From Clostridiales bacterium (GTDB taxonomy: Bacteria; Bacillota; Clostridia; Christensenellales; Borkfalkiaceae): a stretch of DNA of 64,000 nucleotides. The stretch spans positions 1-64,000 of the forward strand of contig SVIN01000001.1 of assembly GCA_015069495.1 (NCBI GenBank), given 5' to 3'. The notes beneath the pieces are model-generated. The model worked only from the letters and a program-made list of their open reading frames with translations. It had not been told where the DNA came from and did not search any database. Made by a program: the position numbers and the translations under genes. Below, piece by piece: positions 40,617 to 49,378 of the stretch. Each line of letters opens with the position of its first letter. The first letter of the stretch is position 1.

Positions 40617-42155
40617 TTACTCTTTATCGGGTACGGGCACGATTTCACCGTCCGCGAAACGCAAAATCAAATCGGACATCTTCGCCAAATCATTGGCAAC
40701 GACCGTCTTGAAACGCAAAGGACGGTAACGCAGGTCAAGCAAGCACTTGGGCGGTTTCATCGCCGTCAAAAGGTTCAAACGCTTGATGCCTTTAAAGCTG
40801 TCCTTTACGTCATTCCCCGACAGCGCATACAATACGTCCTGCGGGAATTTGTAAGGATTTGCGGTAGAAAGTACAACCGAAGGCGTATCGTCCTTAGGGT
40901 CTTCCTTTTCCTTTTCTTCGTGATATTTCATGTGTACGGCAAGCGCAACCCCTGTATGAGTATCCATTGCATAGCCGTATTCATCAAAAATTTCGTACAT
41001 CGCTTCCACCGTATCGTCTTCGGAAGCAAAGCCCGCGTAAAAATCTTTATCTAATAAGTTTTTCTCTTTCTGTGTGATACAATATTCTTTTTCTTTCGCC
41101 AACTGTTGCATGCGTTGTGCGGTCAATTCAACATTTCTACCGCTGATTTCAAATAATAAACGTTCAAGGTTGGAAGAAACCAAAATATCCATTGAGGGGG
41201 ACATGGTACGGTGGAACGCACGTTTCACGTCATATACACCTTTGGCGAAAAAGTCCGTTAATACTTTGTTGCGGTTGGAAGCGCAAACCAATTTTCTAAT
41301 CGGCAAGCCCATTTGCTTTGCATACCAGCCTGCCAAAATATCCCCGAAATTACCCGTAGGCACAACAAAATCAATGGTATCGCCCATCTCAATTTGCCCC
41401 GAAGTCAACATATCCACGTATGCGGAAAAATAATACGCAATCTGCGGTGCAAGTCTGCCGAAGTTGATGGAGTTCGCACTGGAAAGACGCACCCCCTTAT
41501 CCGCAAGCTTCGCGTTGAATTCTTCGGAAGCAAACAAGCGTTTTACTGCGCGTTGACAATCATCAAAATTGCCTTTTACACCAGAAACGCAAACGTTGTT
41601 TCCGTCTTGAATGCACATTTGCAAACGCTGCATTTTCGCAACGCCCTCATCGGGGTAGAATACAGCCACCTTCATACCAGGTACGTCGCGGAAACCTTCC
41701 AACGCCGCTTTACCCGTATCCCCGCTGGTCGCCGCCAAAATGAGGATATCTTCCTTGACACCCGTCACTTCACAGCTCTTTTTCAAAAGGTAAGGCAATA
41801 CCTGCAACGCAACGTCTTTGAATGCGCAGGTCGGGCCGTGGAATAATTCCAACACGTACAATCCCACTTCCCCGTCCACTTTTATCAAAGGAATGGGGTC
41901 TTTTGTGGTGAAGGAAGCATACGCCTTTTCACAAGCTTCTTTGAGGTAATCCGCCCCCAAATCGTCCGCAAGATATTTACCCAAAATGAACGCCGCGCGT
42001 TCGGGATAGGACATTTCCGCCATGGACTGTAATTCGTCCGCGGATACGGAAGGGAACGTTTCAGGTACGTATAACCCGCCGTTTTTTGCCAAACCTTGCA
42101 CGATCGCTTGCGCACCCGTTACCTTTTCACCGCCTCGTGTGCTGATAAAATACAT
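40617..42155 (-). CDS. thrC: Threonine synthase
   Basis: MYFISTRGGEKVTGAQAIVQGLAKNGGLYVPETFP...FHGPTCAFKDVALQVLPYLL...ILAATSGDTGKAALEGF. Confidence 0.95.
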   Translation of the reverse strand: MYFISTRGGEKVTGAQAIVQGLAKNGGLYVPETFPSVSADELQSMAEMSYPERAAFILGKYLADDLGADYLKEACEKAYASFTTKDPIPLIKVDGEVGLYVLELFHGPTCAFKDVALQVLPYLLKKSCEVTGVKEDILILAATSGDTGKAALEGFRDVPGMKVAVFYPDEGVAKMQRLQMCIQDGNNVCVSGVKGNFDDCQRAVKRLFASEEFNAKLADKGVRLSSANSINFGRLAPQIAYYFSAYVDMLTSGQIEMGDTIDFVVPTGNFGDILAGWYAKQMGLPIRKLVCASNRNKVLTDFFAKGVYDVKRAFHRTMSPSMDILVSSNLERLLFEISGRNVELTAQRMQQLAKEKEYCITQKEKNLLDKDFYAGFASEDDTVEAMYEIFDEYGYAMDTHTGVALAVHMKYHEEKEKEDPKDDTPSVVLSTANPYKFPQDVLYALSGNDVKDSFKGIKRLNLLTAMKPPKCLLDLRYRPLRFKTVVANDLAKMSDLILRFADGEIVPVPDKE

Positions 42156-42365
42156 AATAAAATACCTACCTTTTACGTTGTATATCTGTGTATTGCCGTT
42201 TTTTTACGCGCAAAACGGGCAGTCCCCCGACCGCCGCATTATTTCCCCTTTACCAAAGTGTTACAATCAGCCAAAAAGCGCAAAATGCGACGGCTTTGAG
42301 GCTAGTGCGGATATATTGCTTTGGTTATCGCATCATAATATCAACCGTGAAAATCGGTTATTTTG

Positions 42366-42408
42366 TATTCGCGGCGGGGAAAAGCACTTTTTCCTCGCCG
42401 CGAAATAA
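42366..42408 (-). terminator. GC-rich stem-loop, putative terminator of the small P-loop ATPase gene
   Basis: ttcgcggcggggaaaaagcactttttcctcgccgcgaa long stem-loop directly after the stop. Confidence 0.55.
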
Positions 42409-42424
42409 ACACATGAATGTAAAA

Positions 42425-42838
42425 TTAAGCGTCCAAATACTTGCTTACGAAATCGGGCAATTCTTCTCTTGCAGCGGTTACAGATACCGTAACGGTAACG
42501 CTGGAATCTTTTGCAACTTTTTCAAGCATATAGAAGAATGCAGCCATTTCTTGAACGGGTTTGCCTGCAATACGAACAACGCCGTCGATGAATACGTATT
42601 CATTGTCGTTGTTGCCTGCGATAACGCCTTTGATGAACCCGCACAAAGCAGCTTCGCCTGCGATGTCATAATCGCTGGTATCAATGAAACGGATTTCACG
42701 TTCCAAATCGTACATACCGCGCTTGCTGTCGGTGATAAAAATCATATGTCCTTTTGCTACGGAAACGGTTTCGTTTGCCGCATCAATCATCATCTTGGTT
42801 TTACCAGTACCTTTTGCGCCGTAAATAACTTTAATCAT
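42425..42838 (-). CDS. Small P-loop ATP-binding protein
   Basis: MIKVIYGAKGTGKTKMMIDAANE Walker A; 137 aa. Confidence 0.75.
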   Translation of the reverse strand: MIKVIYGAKGTGKTKMMIDAANETVSVAKGHMIFITDSKRGMYDLEREIRFIDTSDYDIAGEAALCGFIKGVIAGNNDNEYVFIDGVVRIAGKPVQEMAAFFYMLEKVAKDSSVTVTVSVTAAREELPDFVSKYLDA

Positions 42839-43070
42839 AATAAAAATCCTCCCAATGTTTTGGTGATAACCGCTCGGAATTTAGCTTCCGTAGCTCGGTT
42901 TTCTATAGTTTAGCAGATTTTTCAAAGAATTTCAATACCTTTTTGAAAAATTTTCCTGGTTTTTTGAAAAAAATTTTTCGTGAAATAGAAAAAAGAGGGT
43001 TTCCACCCCCTTTTTTATCGATTATCGCATGTTTTTATGTATCGCACCCCCTGTCATTCTAGCGTCCCCC

Positions 43071-43191
43071 GCTGTCACTCTGGAGCGAAGCGATAGAGTC
43101 TCATGTTAGTGAATGCGCGAAACATTCTACAAACACGTCCGAAAAGACACCTTACTGCCTGCAAACTCAGCTTGCCGAAGCGATAGAGTCT
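43071..43191 (+). repeat. Dispersed repeat R1, second copy
   Basis: gcgatagagtctcatgttagtgaatgcgcg...agacaccttactgcctgcaa...cttgccgaagcgatagagtctc, matching the reverse complement of 26713-26864. Confidence 0.65.
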
Positions 43192-43205
43192 CTTATACCT
43201 CAATA

Positions 43206-43330
43206 TGCCTTCTCTTGCGAGAGAAGGTGTCTCGAATGTGAAATGTAATGAACTGAGAGACGGATGAGTAGTCAAACACCTCATCACCGCTCCACAAGCT
43301 CCGCGGAGCTTCTCCCACTGGAGAAGCCAT
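43206..43330. repeat. Dispersed repeat R3 with terminal inverted repeats (gccttctct...agagaagg / cttctcccactggagaagcc)
   Basis: Ends pair imperfectly; internal caagctccgcggagctt palindrome. Confidence 0.6.
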
Positions 43331-43403
43331 AAGCACAGCATTCATAAACCAAGGCGGACGGTCGCATATCGACCGCCCGCCCATTTAAAATCTCAGCCAC
43401 AAC

Positions 43404-43484
43404 GCAACGCTTGCGTTGCAATTCACGTGCCATAGGCGCAATTCACGGCAGAGCCAATTCACGACAGCTTTGCTGTCAATTCAC
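43404..43484 (-). repeat. AATTCAC-linked hairpin array A (4 linkers)
   Basis: AATTCAC at 43420, 43440, 43456, 43478; intervening gcaacgcttgcgttgc, gtgccataggcgc, ggcagagcc, gacagctttgctgtc are self-complementary. Confidence 0.9.
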
Positions 43485-43502
43485 TCTACAACGTCAGGTT
43501 GC

Positions 43503-44702
43503 TTACTTCAATTCCGAAACAAACTTCTTGATACGCGCAAGACCCGTTTCAATATCCGCTTCGCTCAGCGAATAGGACAAACGCAAACAATCATCCGCAC
43601 CAAACGATACACCAGGTACGGTTGCTACTTTTTCCCCTTCCAACAACGCGTCTGCGAACTCGATAGAGTTCGTCAAAGGCTTGCCGTTGTAACTCTTACC
43701 ATACAAACCGTCAATCACCAACATAACGTAGAACGCGCCGTCGGGTTCTACCGCTTGCACACCATCGATTTCCGCAATCAACTTCAAGAGTTTTTCACGT
43801 CTGCCGTCAAACACCTTGACCATTTCTGCAATTTCTTCTTCGGGAGCGTTCAACGCTTCGATGGTTGCATACTGCGAAATGGAACTCGCGTTCGAGGTTG
43901 CGTGGCTCTGGAAAGAGTCAATCGCTTTCGCGATATCCTTCGGCGCTGCCAAATACCCGATACGCCAACCGGTCATGGCATAAGTTTTCGATACGCCGTT
44001 GATGGTAATGGTTAAATCCTTCATTTTCTCGCTTGCCTTGGCAATCGAGAAAGGTTTTACACCGTTATAGCAAAGTTTTTCATAGATTTCGTCTGCCAAA
44101 ACGAAGATTTCTGCTTCTTCGCAGACTTTCGCAATCGCGCGGACTTCTTCCTCGTTGTAAACCGCACCCGTGGGGTTGGACGGCGAGTTGAAAATCAACG
44201 CTTTTGTCTTGGGCGTGATTGCCGCTTTCAATTCTTCCGCAGTGAATTTATACTTATTTTCCTTTGCGCAGGAAAGGTATTTCGGCACACCGCCGCATAC
44301 TTTTACCACTTCAGGATAAGTAAGCCAGTAGGGTTCGGGAATAATCACTTCGTCCCCTTCGTCCAAAATTGCATAACATGCGTTGAAAATCGAATGTTTC
44401 GCACCATTGGAAACGATGATTTGCGAGGGTTCATAGGTCAAGCCGTTGTCCTTTTCAAACTTTTCGCAAATCGCTTTACGCAAAGACAATAACCCCGATG
44501 AAGGCGTATATTTGGTATGGCCTGCGTCCAACGCCGCTTTCGCCGCGGAAATGATATGTTCGGGCGTATTGAAATCGGGTTCGCCGACACTGAAAGAAAC
44601 TACGCTTTCCCCTGCCTGCTTCATCGCTTTCGCTTTCGCGGAAATCGCCAAAGTCAACGAGGGAGATAAAGTTGTCATCCTTTGCGCTACTCTGTTTTTC
44701 AT
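43503..44702 (-). CDS. Pyridoxal-phosphate aminotransferase, aspartate aminotransferase type
   Basis: 399 aa; FSVGEPDFNTPEHI, NSPSNPTGAVY, NGVSKTYAMTGWRIGY (PLP lysine). Confidence 0.93.
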   Translation of the reverse strand: MKNRVAQRMTTLSPSLTLAISAKAKAMKQAGESVVSFSVGEPDFNTPEHIISAAKAALDAGHTKYTPSSGLLSLRKAICEKFEKDNGLTYEPSQIIVSNGAKHSIFNACYAILDEGDEVIIPEPYWLTYPEVVKVCGGVPKYLSCAKENKYKFTAEELKAAITPKTKALIFNSPSNPTGAVYNEEEVRAIAKVCEEAEIFVLADEIYEKLCYNGVKPFSIAKASEKMKDLTITINGVSKTYAMTGWRIGYLAAPKDIAKAIDSFQSHATSNASSISQYATIEALNAPEEEIAEMVKVFDGRREKLLKLIAEIDGVQAVEPDGAFYVMLVIDGLYGKSYNGKPLTNSIEFADALLEGEKVATVPGVSFGADDCLRLSYSLSEADIETGLARIKKFVSELK

Positions 44703-44888
44703 CTGTTTATTCTCCGTTTTTTATTTTTGGCTATGTCACCTTTCATATTGTACAAGTTTTACAAAAAAAAAGCAAGTTTTCACGCCCCACTTTTATGAAA
44801 TAGTTCAAAAATAATCGAAAAAGTTAGAGGATGGCTTGTTTGATATTCATTTCACTGATTGATGCAAACTTTATTTTTCAATTTCGTG

Positions 44889-44917
44889 TTGACTTTATCC
44901 ATTCACTATGGTATAAT
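44889..44917 (+). promoter_or_regulatory. Sigma-A promoter TTGACT-17-TATAAT
   Basis: Consensus boxes with 17-nt spacer upstream of the 44974 CDS. Confidence 0.8.
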
Positions 44918-44973
44918 GTGACAAATTATTCGCGAAATTTACATCAGCTGTTAAAAACAAAGGAGGAAATTTT

Positions 44974-45486
44974 ATGAAAAATTATCAATTGTTACCCAAC
45001 GAAGTCGTTCGTTTTCAAACGCAAATCACATTGCAAACAGAAAAAGGCGATATCCCAGCAGGATTGATTTTAACCAATTTAAACTTCATTTTTGTGACAG
45101 AACGCAAAAATTTCTTGTGGTTTAAGAGAAAGCCTTTCCATGCCGCTTACGCCAAGGAACTTGTCAAAGTTGACAAGGACGCCCCGCAAATCAAACAAAC
45201 GGGCACCTCAGTCAAAATTTGTTTCAGCGACAAAGATCGCACCCTTGTCTTCAACGACAAGAAAGAAGCGCGTGATTTTGTCATCAACGCGTGGGAATTG
45301 GTTACGGGTAAAAACACCTTCGAACGCAGCATCGACAAGTTGAAGCAAGCGCTTGACTGTATTGACGACGTTTTGAAATTCGACATCCGCGACATTATCA
45401 AGAGTGCGCTTGACAGTCGTGTTAACTTAGGCAACAGCATAGGAGAATTCGTAGCCAATCTACTGCCCAATAAAAAAGATGACTAA
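44974..45486 (+). CDS. PH/GRAM-like domain hypothetical protein
   Basis: 170 aa; RBS AGGAGG; LLPNEVVRFQTQITLQTEKGDIPAGLILTNLNFIFVTERK resembles bacterial PH/GRAM-like domains. Confidence 0.7.
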   Translation: MKNYQLLPNEVVRFQTQITLQTEKGDIPAGLILTNLNFIFVTERKNFLWFKRKPFHAAYAKELVKVDKDAPQIKQTGTSVKICFSDKDRTLVFNDKKEARDFVINAWELVTGKNTFERSIDKLKQALDCIDDVLKFDIRDIIKSALDSRVNLGNSIGEFVANLLPNKKDD

Positions 45487-45499
45487 TCCATTGCACAAA

Positions 45500-45527
45500 A
45501 AAAGTCGGGAAGACCCGACTTTTTTAT
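45500..45527. terminator. Bidirectional terminator between the PH-like gene and prfA
   Basis: aaaagtcggg-aaga-cccgactttttt. Confidence 0.85.
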
Positions 45528-45532
45528 TTATC

Positions 45533-46603
45533 TTATTCTTCAGACGATGCCAACAATGCTTCTCTGTCTGCAATCGCCAACGCTTCCACCATGCTGTCAA
45601 TATCCCCCGTCATAAAAGCTTCCAAATTGTATTGGCTAAGCCCAATGCGGTGGTCGGTCACACGGCTCTGCGGAAAATTGTAGGTACGGATACGCTCGCT
45701 GCGATCCCCCGACCCGACCATACTGCGACGGTTCTCCTCGCGCGCCTTGGCGTTTTGACCATTGTAAAAATCGTACACGCGCGAACGCAATACTTTAAAT
45801 GCGCGCTCCTTGTTTTTCAATTGCGAACGTTCGTCCTGACAAGTCACCACAATCCCCGTCGGGAAATGCGTAATTCGCACCGCGGACGCCACTTTATTGA
45901 CGTTTTGACCGCCTGCCCCGCCTGAATGGAATATGTCGATACGAATGTCTTTGTCGTGAATTTCCACCTCGACCTCTTCCGCCTCAGGAAGCACCGCCAC
46001 CGTTGCCGCTGAAGTGTGGATTCTGCCCTGTGTCTCGGTAGCAGGTACGCGTTGAACACGGTGAACGCCGCTTTCGTACTTCAACATTTTATACGCGCCC
46101 GCGCCCGTTACGTTGTAAATCGCTTCCTTTACGCCCCCCAATTCCGTGGCATTGATATCCATTTCTTCCACGCGTAAACGGTGCGCCGCACAGTAGTTGA
46201 GATACATACGGCAAAGTTCCCCTGCAAATAAAGCGGCTTCTTCCCCGCCCGTACCTGCGCGCACTTCTAGAATACAACTTCTTTCGTCGTTTTTATCCTT
46301 GGGTAAGAGTAGAATTTTCAACTCGTTGACGATTGCGGGCAAACGCTCTTTACAAGCATATCCCTCGTCCAACAACATCTTTTTCATTTCGGGGTCGGTT
46401 TCCAGTTCCGCCATCTCGAACGCATCCGTCATTTCACGGGAAACCCCTAAATATTCGTCGTATTTTTCCACCGTTTCCATGAGGTCGGATTGCTCCTTCG
46501 AATACTTCTGCCAAGTACCCATGTCTGCGATGACTGCCGAATCAGCAAGCTGTTCAGATAAAAATTCATACCGCTTTTTAACGTCTTCTAACTTCTTAAA
46601 CAT
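45533..46603 (-). CDS. prfA: Peptide chain release factor 1
   Basis: 356 aa; EVRAGTGGEEAALFA; HSGGAGGQNVNKVASAVRITHFPTGIVV. Confidence 0.96.
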   Translation of the reverse strand: MFKKLEDVKKRYEFLSEQLADSAVIADMGTWQKYSKEQSDLMETVEKYDEYLGVSREMTDAFEMAELETDPEMKKMLLDEGYACKERLPAIVNELKILLLPKDKNDERSCILEVRAGTGGEEAALFAGELCRMYLNYCAAHRLRVEEMDINATELGGVKEAIYNVTGAGAYKMLKYESGVHRVQRVPATETQGRIHTSAATVAVLPEAEEVEVEIHDKDIRIDIFHSGGAGGQNVNKVASAVRITHFPTGIVVTCQDERSQLKNKERAFKVLRSRVYDFYNGQNAKAREENRRSMVGSGDRSERIRTYNFPQSRVTDHRIGLSQYNLEAFMTGDIDSMVEALAIADREALLASSEE

Positions 46604-46650
46604 ATGCGTTCCTTTTGAAAATTACGCCCGATAAACCGAGCGCAATTTTT

Positions 46651-48492
46651 TTACATAACTATTTTTACGTAACGGTCAAAACCGTTGAAATCCTGCACGA
46701 CCATCGAATAGGAAGTACCGCGGAACATCTTCACAATTTCTTGTGCCTGCCCTGCCCCGACTTCCATAATCAACGTGCCCCCGCGGTTGAGATATTTAGG
46801 CGCTTCCGCCGCGATACGGCGGTAAAAATCCAAACCGTCCGCGCCGCCGTCCAAGGCAAGATGAGGCTCGTAATCTTTCACTTCACGCTGTAAAGTATCG
46901 ATTTCCGCCGTAGGAATGTACGGAGGATTGGTCACGATAACATCAAACCGACCGCGAATACGCTTGAAAAGGTCGGATTGAATGAACAAAATATCCGCTT
47001 CGTTCGCTTCCGCATTTTCTTTTGCGAGCGCCAATGCATCTTCGCTGATATCCACAGCCGTCACCTTTACTTTACGGTTACATTCTTCCAATCGCTTGTA
47101 AATGGCAATCGCCAACGCACCGCTTCCCGTACAAAGGTCAAGGACTTGGTTGCCCTCTTCCGCAATACCAACCGCCATCATCGCCATTTCTTCCGTTTCG
47201 GGACGAGGAATCAGCACGCGTTCGTCTACTTTAATGGTATAACCGCAAAAATCGGTATCCCCAATGATATACCAAAGAGGTCTGCCTGTCAAGCGTTCAT
47301 CCGCAATACGGATGATTTCTTTGGCTTGCGCTATGCGCAAAACCTTTTCTTTTTCCGCAACTTCGCTCTTGGGGATATTCAACGTCAAGGCAAAAATCCA
47401 TTCCGCTTCTTCGCCGTCAATATCTGCCGCCGCAAAACGTTTTTTCGTGTTGGCAAGCAACGCGCTCATTTTACCAGGCGTAGCAAATACTCGTTCGGGA
47501 ACGGTGGGGTCAGCCTCCATATCAAGGACGGTTTTGAACGCCGTAATAGCGCATTCTATCATGCCGTCTTCGGGTTCACGCGTGGTCAAACGCTGTAACA
47601 ATAAGCCAGGGAATTTAAAGATAAGGAAGAACTTACTTCTCGTCTTCGCCAATAAACGCAACACTTCGTACGAACAACCCGCCACGATGGGAAGCATCAA
47701 AACTTTCAAACCGACACGCACGAGATTGTAGAGTTTTTCATTGTCAATGGGAAGCCATTTTACCACGGCAAGATTAACAAGGGAGAAAACGACGATACTC
47801 ACCACCATAACGATGAAGAGGAAGGTCGTACCGCAACGGTCGTGCACACGCGAGCACCCGCGCACGTTTTCAATCGTTAATTCTTTCCCTTCTTCAAAAC
47901 AAGTGATGGTTTTATGTTCTGCACCATGGCACATAAACACACGTTTGAGGGAAGGAATCAAAGAAATCAACAGAATATACAAGATGAATAAGGCAATACG
48001 GATACCGCCTTCTGCAAGGTTAAACCACAACCCTTCCAAGCCCGTACTGGTCTTATCGAAAATACTTTCAGGTAAAAATCCCGTCAAAAATTGCGGAGCC
48101 CAAACAAAGATAAGGACGGCAAGCGCAATCCCTAACACCAACGCAAGACCGCTGAAAATACTGTCAAATGTGATATGGTGTTTTTCTTCCAGCCATTTCG
48201 AAGCTTTGGTCTGTTCTTCTTCGTCTTCCATGGCAACGTCCGCACTTCGCATTAAGACACGGTTGCCATCGATTAAAGAGGTAATAAAATTAACCACCCC
48301 ACGAATAAAGGGCAGTCGGGTGATTTTCTTTCGTTTGTCAGGGGGAGTCAAGCGTTCGGATTCAATTTGGATTTTCCCTTCGGGATCACGCACGGCGGTC
48401 GCCATAGCGGATTTTCCGCGCATCATAATCCCTTCCATAACCGCTTGCCCACCGATATGGGTACAAGTTTTCGTTACTTTTTCTTTTTTCAT
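46651..48492 (-). CDS. prmC: Fusion protein: N-terminal DUF1385 (YqhQ-like membrane) + C-terminal PrmC release-factor glutamine N5-methyltransferase
   Basis: 613 aa single ORF; THIGGQAVMEGIMMRGKSAMATAVR (DUF1385), HGAEHKTITCFEEG; C-terminal IPRPETEEM, VLDLCTGSGALAIAI, VTNPPYIP. Confidence 0.93.
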   Translation of the reverse strand: MKKEKVTKTCTHIGGQAVMEGIMMRGKSAMATAVRDPEGKIQIESERLTPPDKRKKITRLPFIRGVVNFITSLIDGNRVLMRSADVAMEDEEEQTKASKWLEEKHHITFDSIFSGLALVLGIALAVLIFVWAPQFLTGFLPESIFDKTSTGLEGLWFNLAEGGIRIALFILYILLISLIPSLKRVFMCHGAEHKTITCFEEGKELTIENVRGCSRVHDRCGTTFLFIVMVVSIVVFSLVNLAVVKWLPIDNEKLYNLVRVGLKVLMLPIVAGCSYEVLRLLAKTRSKFFLIFKFPGLLLQRLTTREPEDGMIECAITAFKTVLDMEADPTVPERVFATPGKMSALLANTKKRFAAADIDGEEAEWIFALTLNIPKSEVAEKEKVLRIAQAKEIIRIADERLTGRPLWYIIGDTDFCGYTIKVDERVLIPRPETEEMAMMAVGIAEEGNQVLDLCTGSGALAIAIYKRLEECNRKVKVTAVDISEDALALAKENAEANEADILFIQSDLFKRIRGRFDVIVTNPPYIPTAEIDTLQREVKDYEPHLALDGGADGLDFYRRIAAEAPKYLNRGGTLIMEVGAGQAQEIVKMFRGTSYSMVVQDFNGFDRYVKIVM

Positions 48493-48553
48493 TTATTTAC
48501 ACCAATATATAATATGGTTGAATTTTTTATTTACTACTCTCACAAGAGAAATC

Positions 48554-48602
48554 ATTTAGTGAATGCGTAGTGTAATCTGTTACGTGTGTGATAAGATACC
48601 TC
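48554..48602 (+). repeat. Partial copy of dispersed repeat R1
   Basis: ttagtgaatgcgtagtgtaatctgttacgtgtgtgataagatacct shares blocks with 43103-43150 and the 26713-26864 copy. Confidence 0.45.
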
Positions 48603-48610
48603 GCGAAGAG

Positions 48611-48694
48611 GTGAATTGCCCTACGGGCGTGAATTGAAAATTGAATTTTCGTGAATTGTACTATGCGTACATGAATTGCAACGCTTTGCGTTGC
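48611..48694 (+). repeat. GTGAATT-linked hairpin array B (4 linkers, one variant)
   Basis: GTGAATT at 48611, 48629, 48651 and ATGAATT at 48671; cores gccctacgggc, gaaaattgaattttc, gtactatgcgtac, gcaacgctttgcgttgc. Confidence 0.9.
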
Positions 48695-48800
48695 GTTGTG
48701 GCTTTTTTTAATAACAACTGTATAGCTGTCACTTCACTTTTGAGAGAAAGCACGGCTTTCCTGACGGACGCGCAAATACGCATCTCGTCTTAACAACGCA

Positions 48801-48903
48801 GATACAAGCAGTTCAAGGCGCGCTGAGCACCCCGACGGGAGTGTACATAGACGTACACGAGCAAACCGCGCGGAAACGCAACGAAGAAATGTGAAGTAAA
48901 TAC
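48801..48903 (+). repeat. Structured dispersed repeat R5, copy 1
   Basis: gatacaagcagttcaaggcgcgctgagcaccccgacgggagtgtacatagacgtacac... aligns with 59923-60026. Confidence 0.75.
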
Positions 48904-48922
48904 ACCATCAACAAAGTAGAAA

Positions 48923-48952
48923 GGGGTTTAGGACTTGGCAGTCCTAAACCCC
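48923..48952 (-). terminator. Terminator of rpmE
   Basis: ggggtttaggact-tggc-agtcctaaacccc perfect 13-bp stem just after the rpmE stop, T-rich beyond on minus strand. Confidence 0.8.
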
Positions 48953-48964
48953 ACGGCTTACCAA

Positions 48965-49168
48965 TTAAAGACCATATCTCTTTTTGAACTTATCGACACG
49001 TCCACCGGTATCAACCAACTTTTGCTTGCCCGTGAAGAAAGGATGGCAGTTGCTACAAATATCTACCTTCATAACGTCGCCGTCTTTCGTCGTACCAGTT
49101 TTGAACGTAGCTCCACAAGCGCAAGTAACAGTTACTTCATGATATTTAGGATGAATATCAGCTTTCAT
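48965..49168 (-). CDS. rpmE: 50S ribosomal protein L31 (zinc-binding type)
   Basis: [67 protein letters not shown]; start re-assigned with GAGGTG RBS. Confidence 0.96.
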   Translation of the reverse strand: MKADIHPKYHEVTVTCACGATFKTGTTKDGDVMKVDICSNCHPFFTGKQKLVDTGGRVDKFKKRYGL

Positions 49169-49211
49169 TATTTTCACCTCGCTGTTAGTTTTTCTTTCAA
49201 TATGCTTACCA

Positions 49212-49240
49212 ATTATAACGCTTTTTTTCATACTCGTCAA
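49212..49240 (-). promoter_or_regulatory. Sigma-A promoter TTGACG-17-TATAAT for rpmE
   Basis: Consensus boxes on minus strand 44 nt upstream of the rpmE start. Confidence 0.75.
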
Positions 49241-49270
49241 CTGTTTTTAACACGAATTTATAAAAAATAC

Positions 49271-49299
49271 TTGCAAATTTCTCGAAAATAGTTTATACT
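49271..49299 (+). promoter_or_regulatory. Sigma-A-like promoter TTGCAA-17-TATACT
   Basis: Divergent from the rpmE promoter, upstream of the dehydrogenase CDS. Confidence 0.65.
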
Positions 49300-49378
49300 T
49301 AATCTGTAATTGCATACAATAGGCTATATTCCCACCCATTTTACGGGAAAATACCCAGCCTGTTTAGAGAGAATCTTT

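Noticed and set aside
42160-42420. Possible T-box/riboswitch upstream of thrC
   Set aside because: No T-box motif or anti-terminator pairing recognised by eye; the only clear structure is the terminator-like hairpin at 42366-42408.
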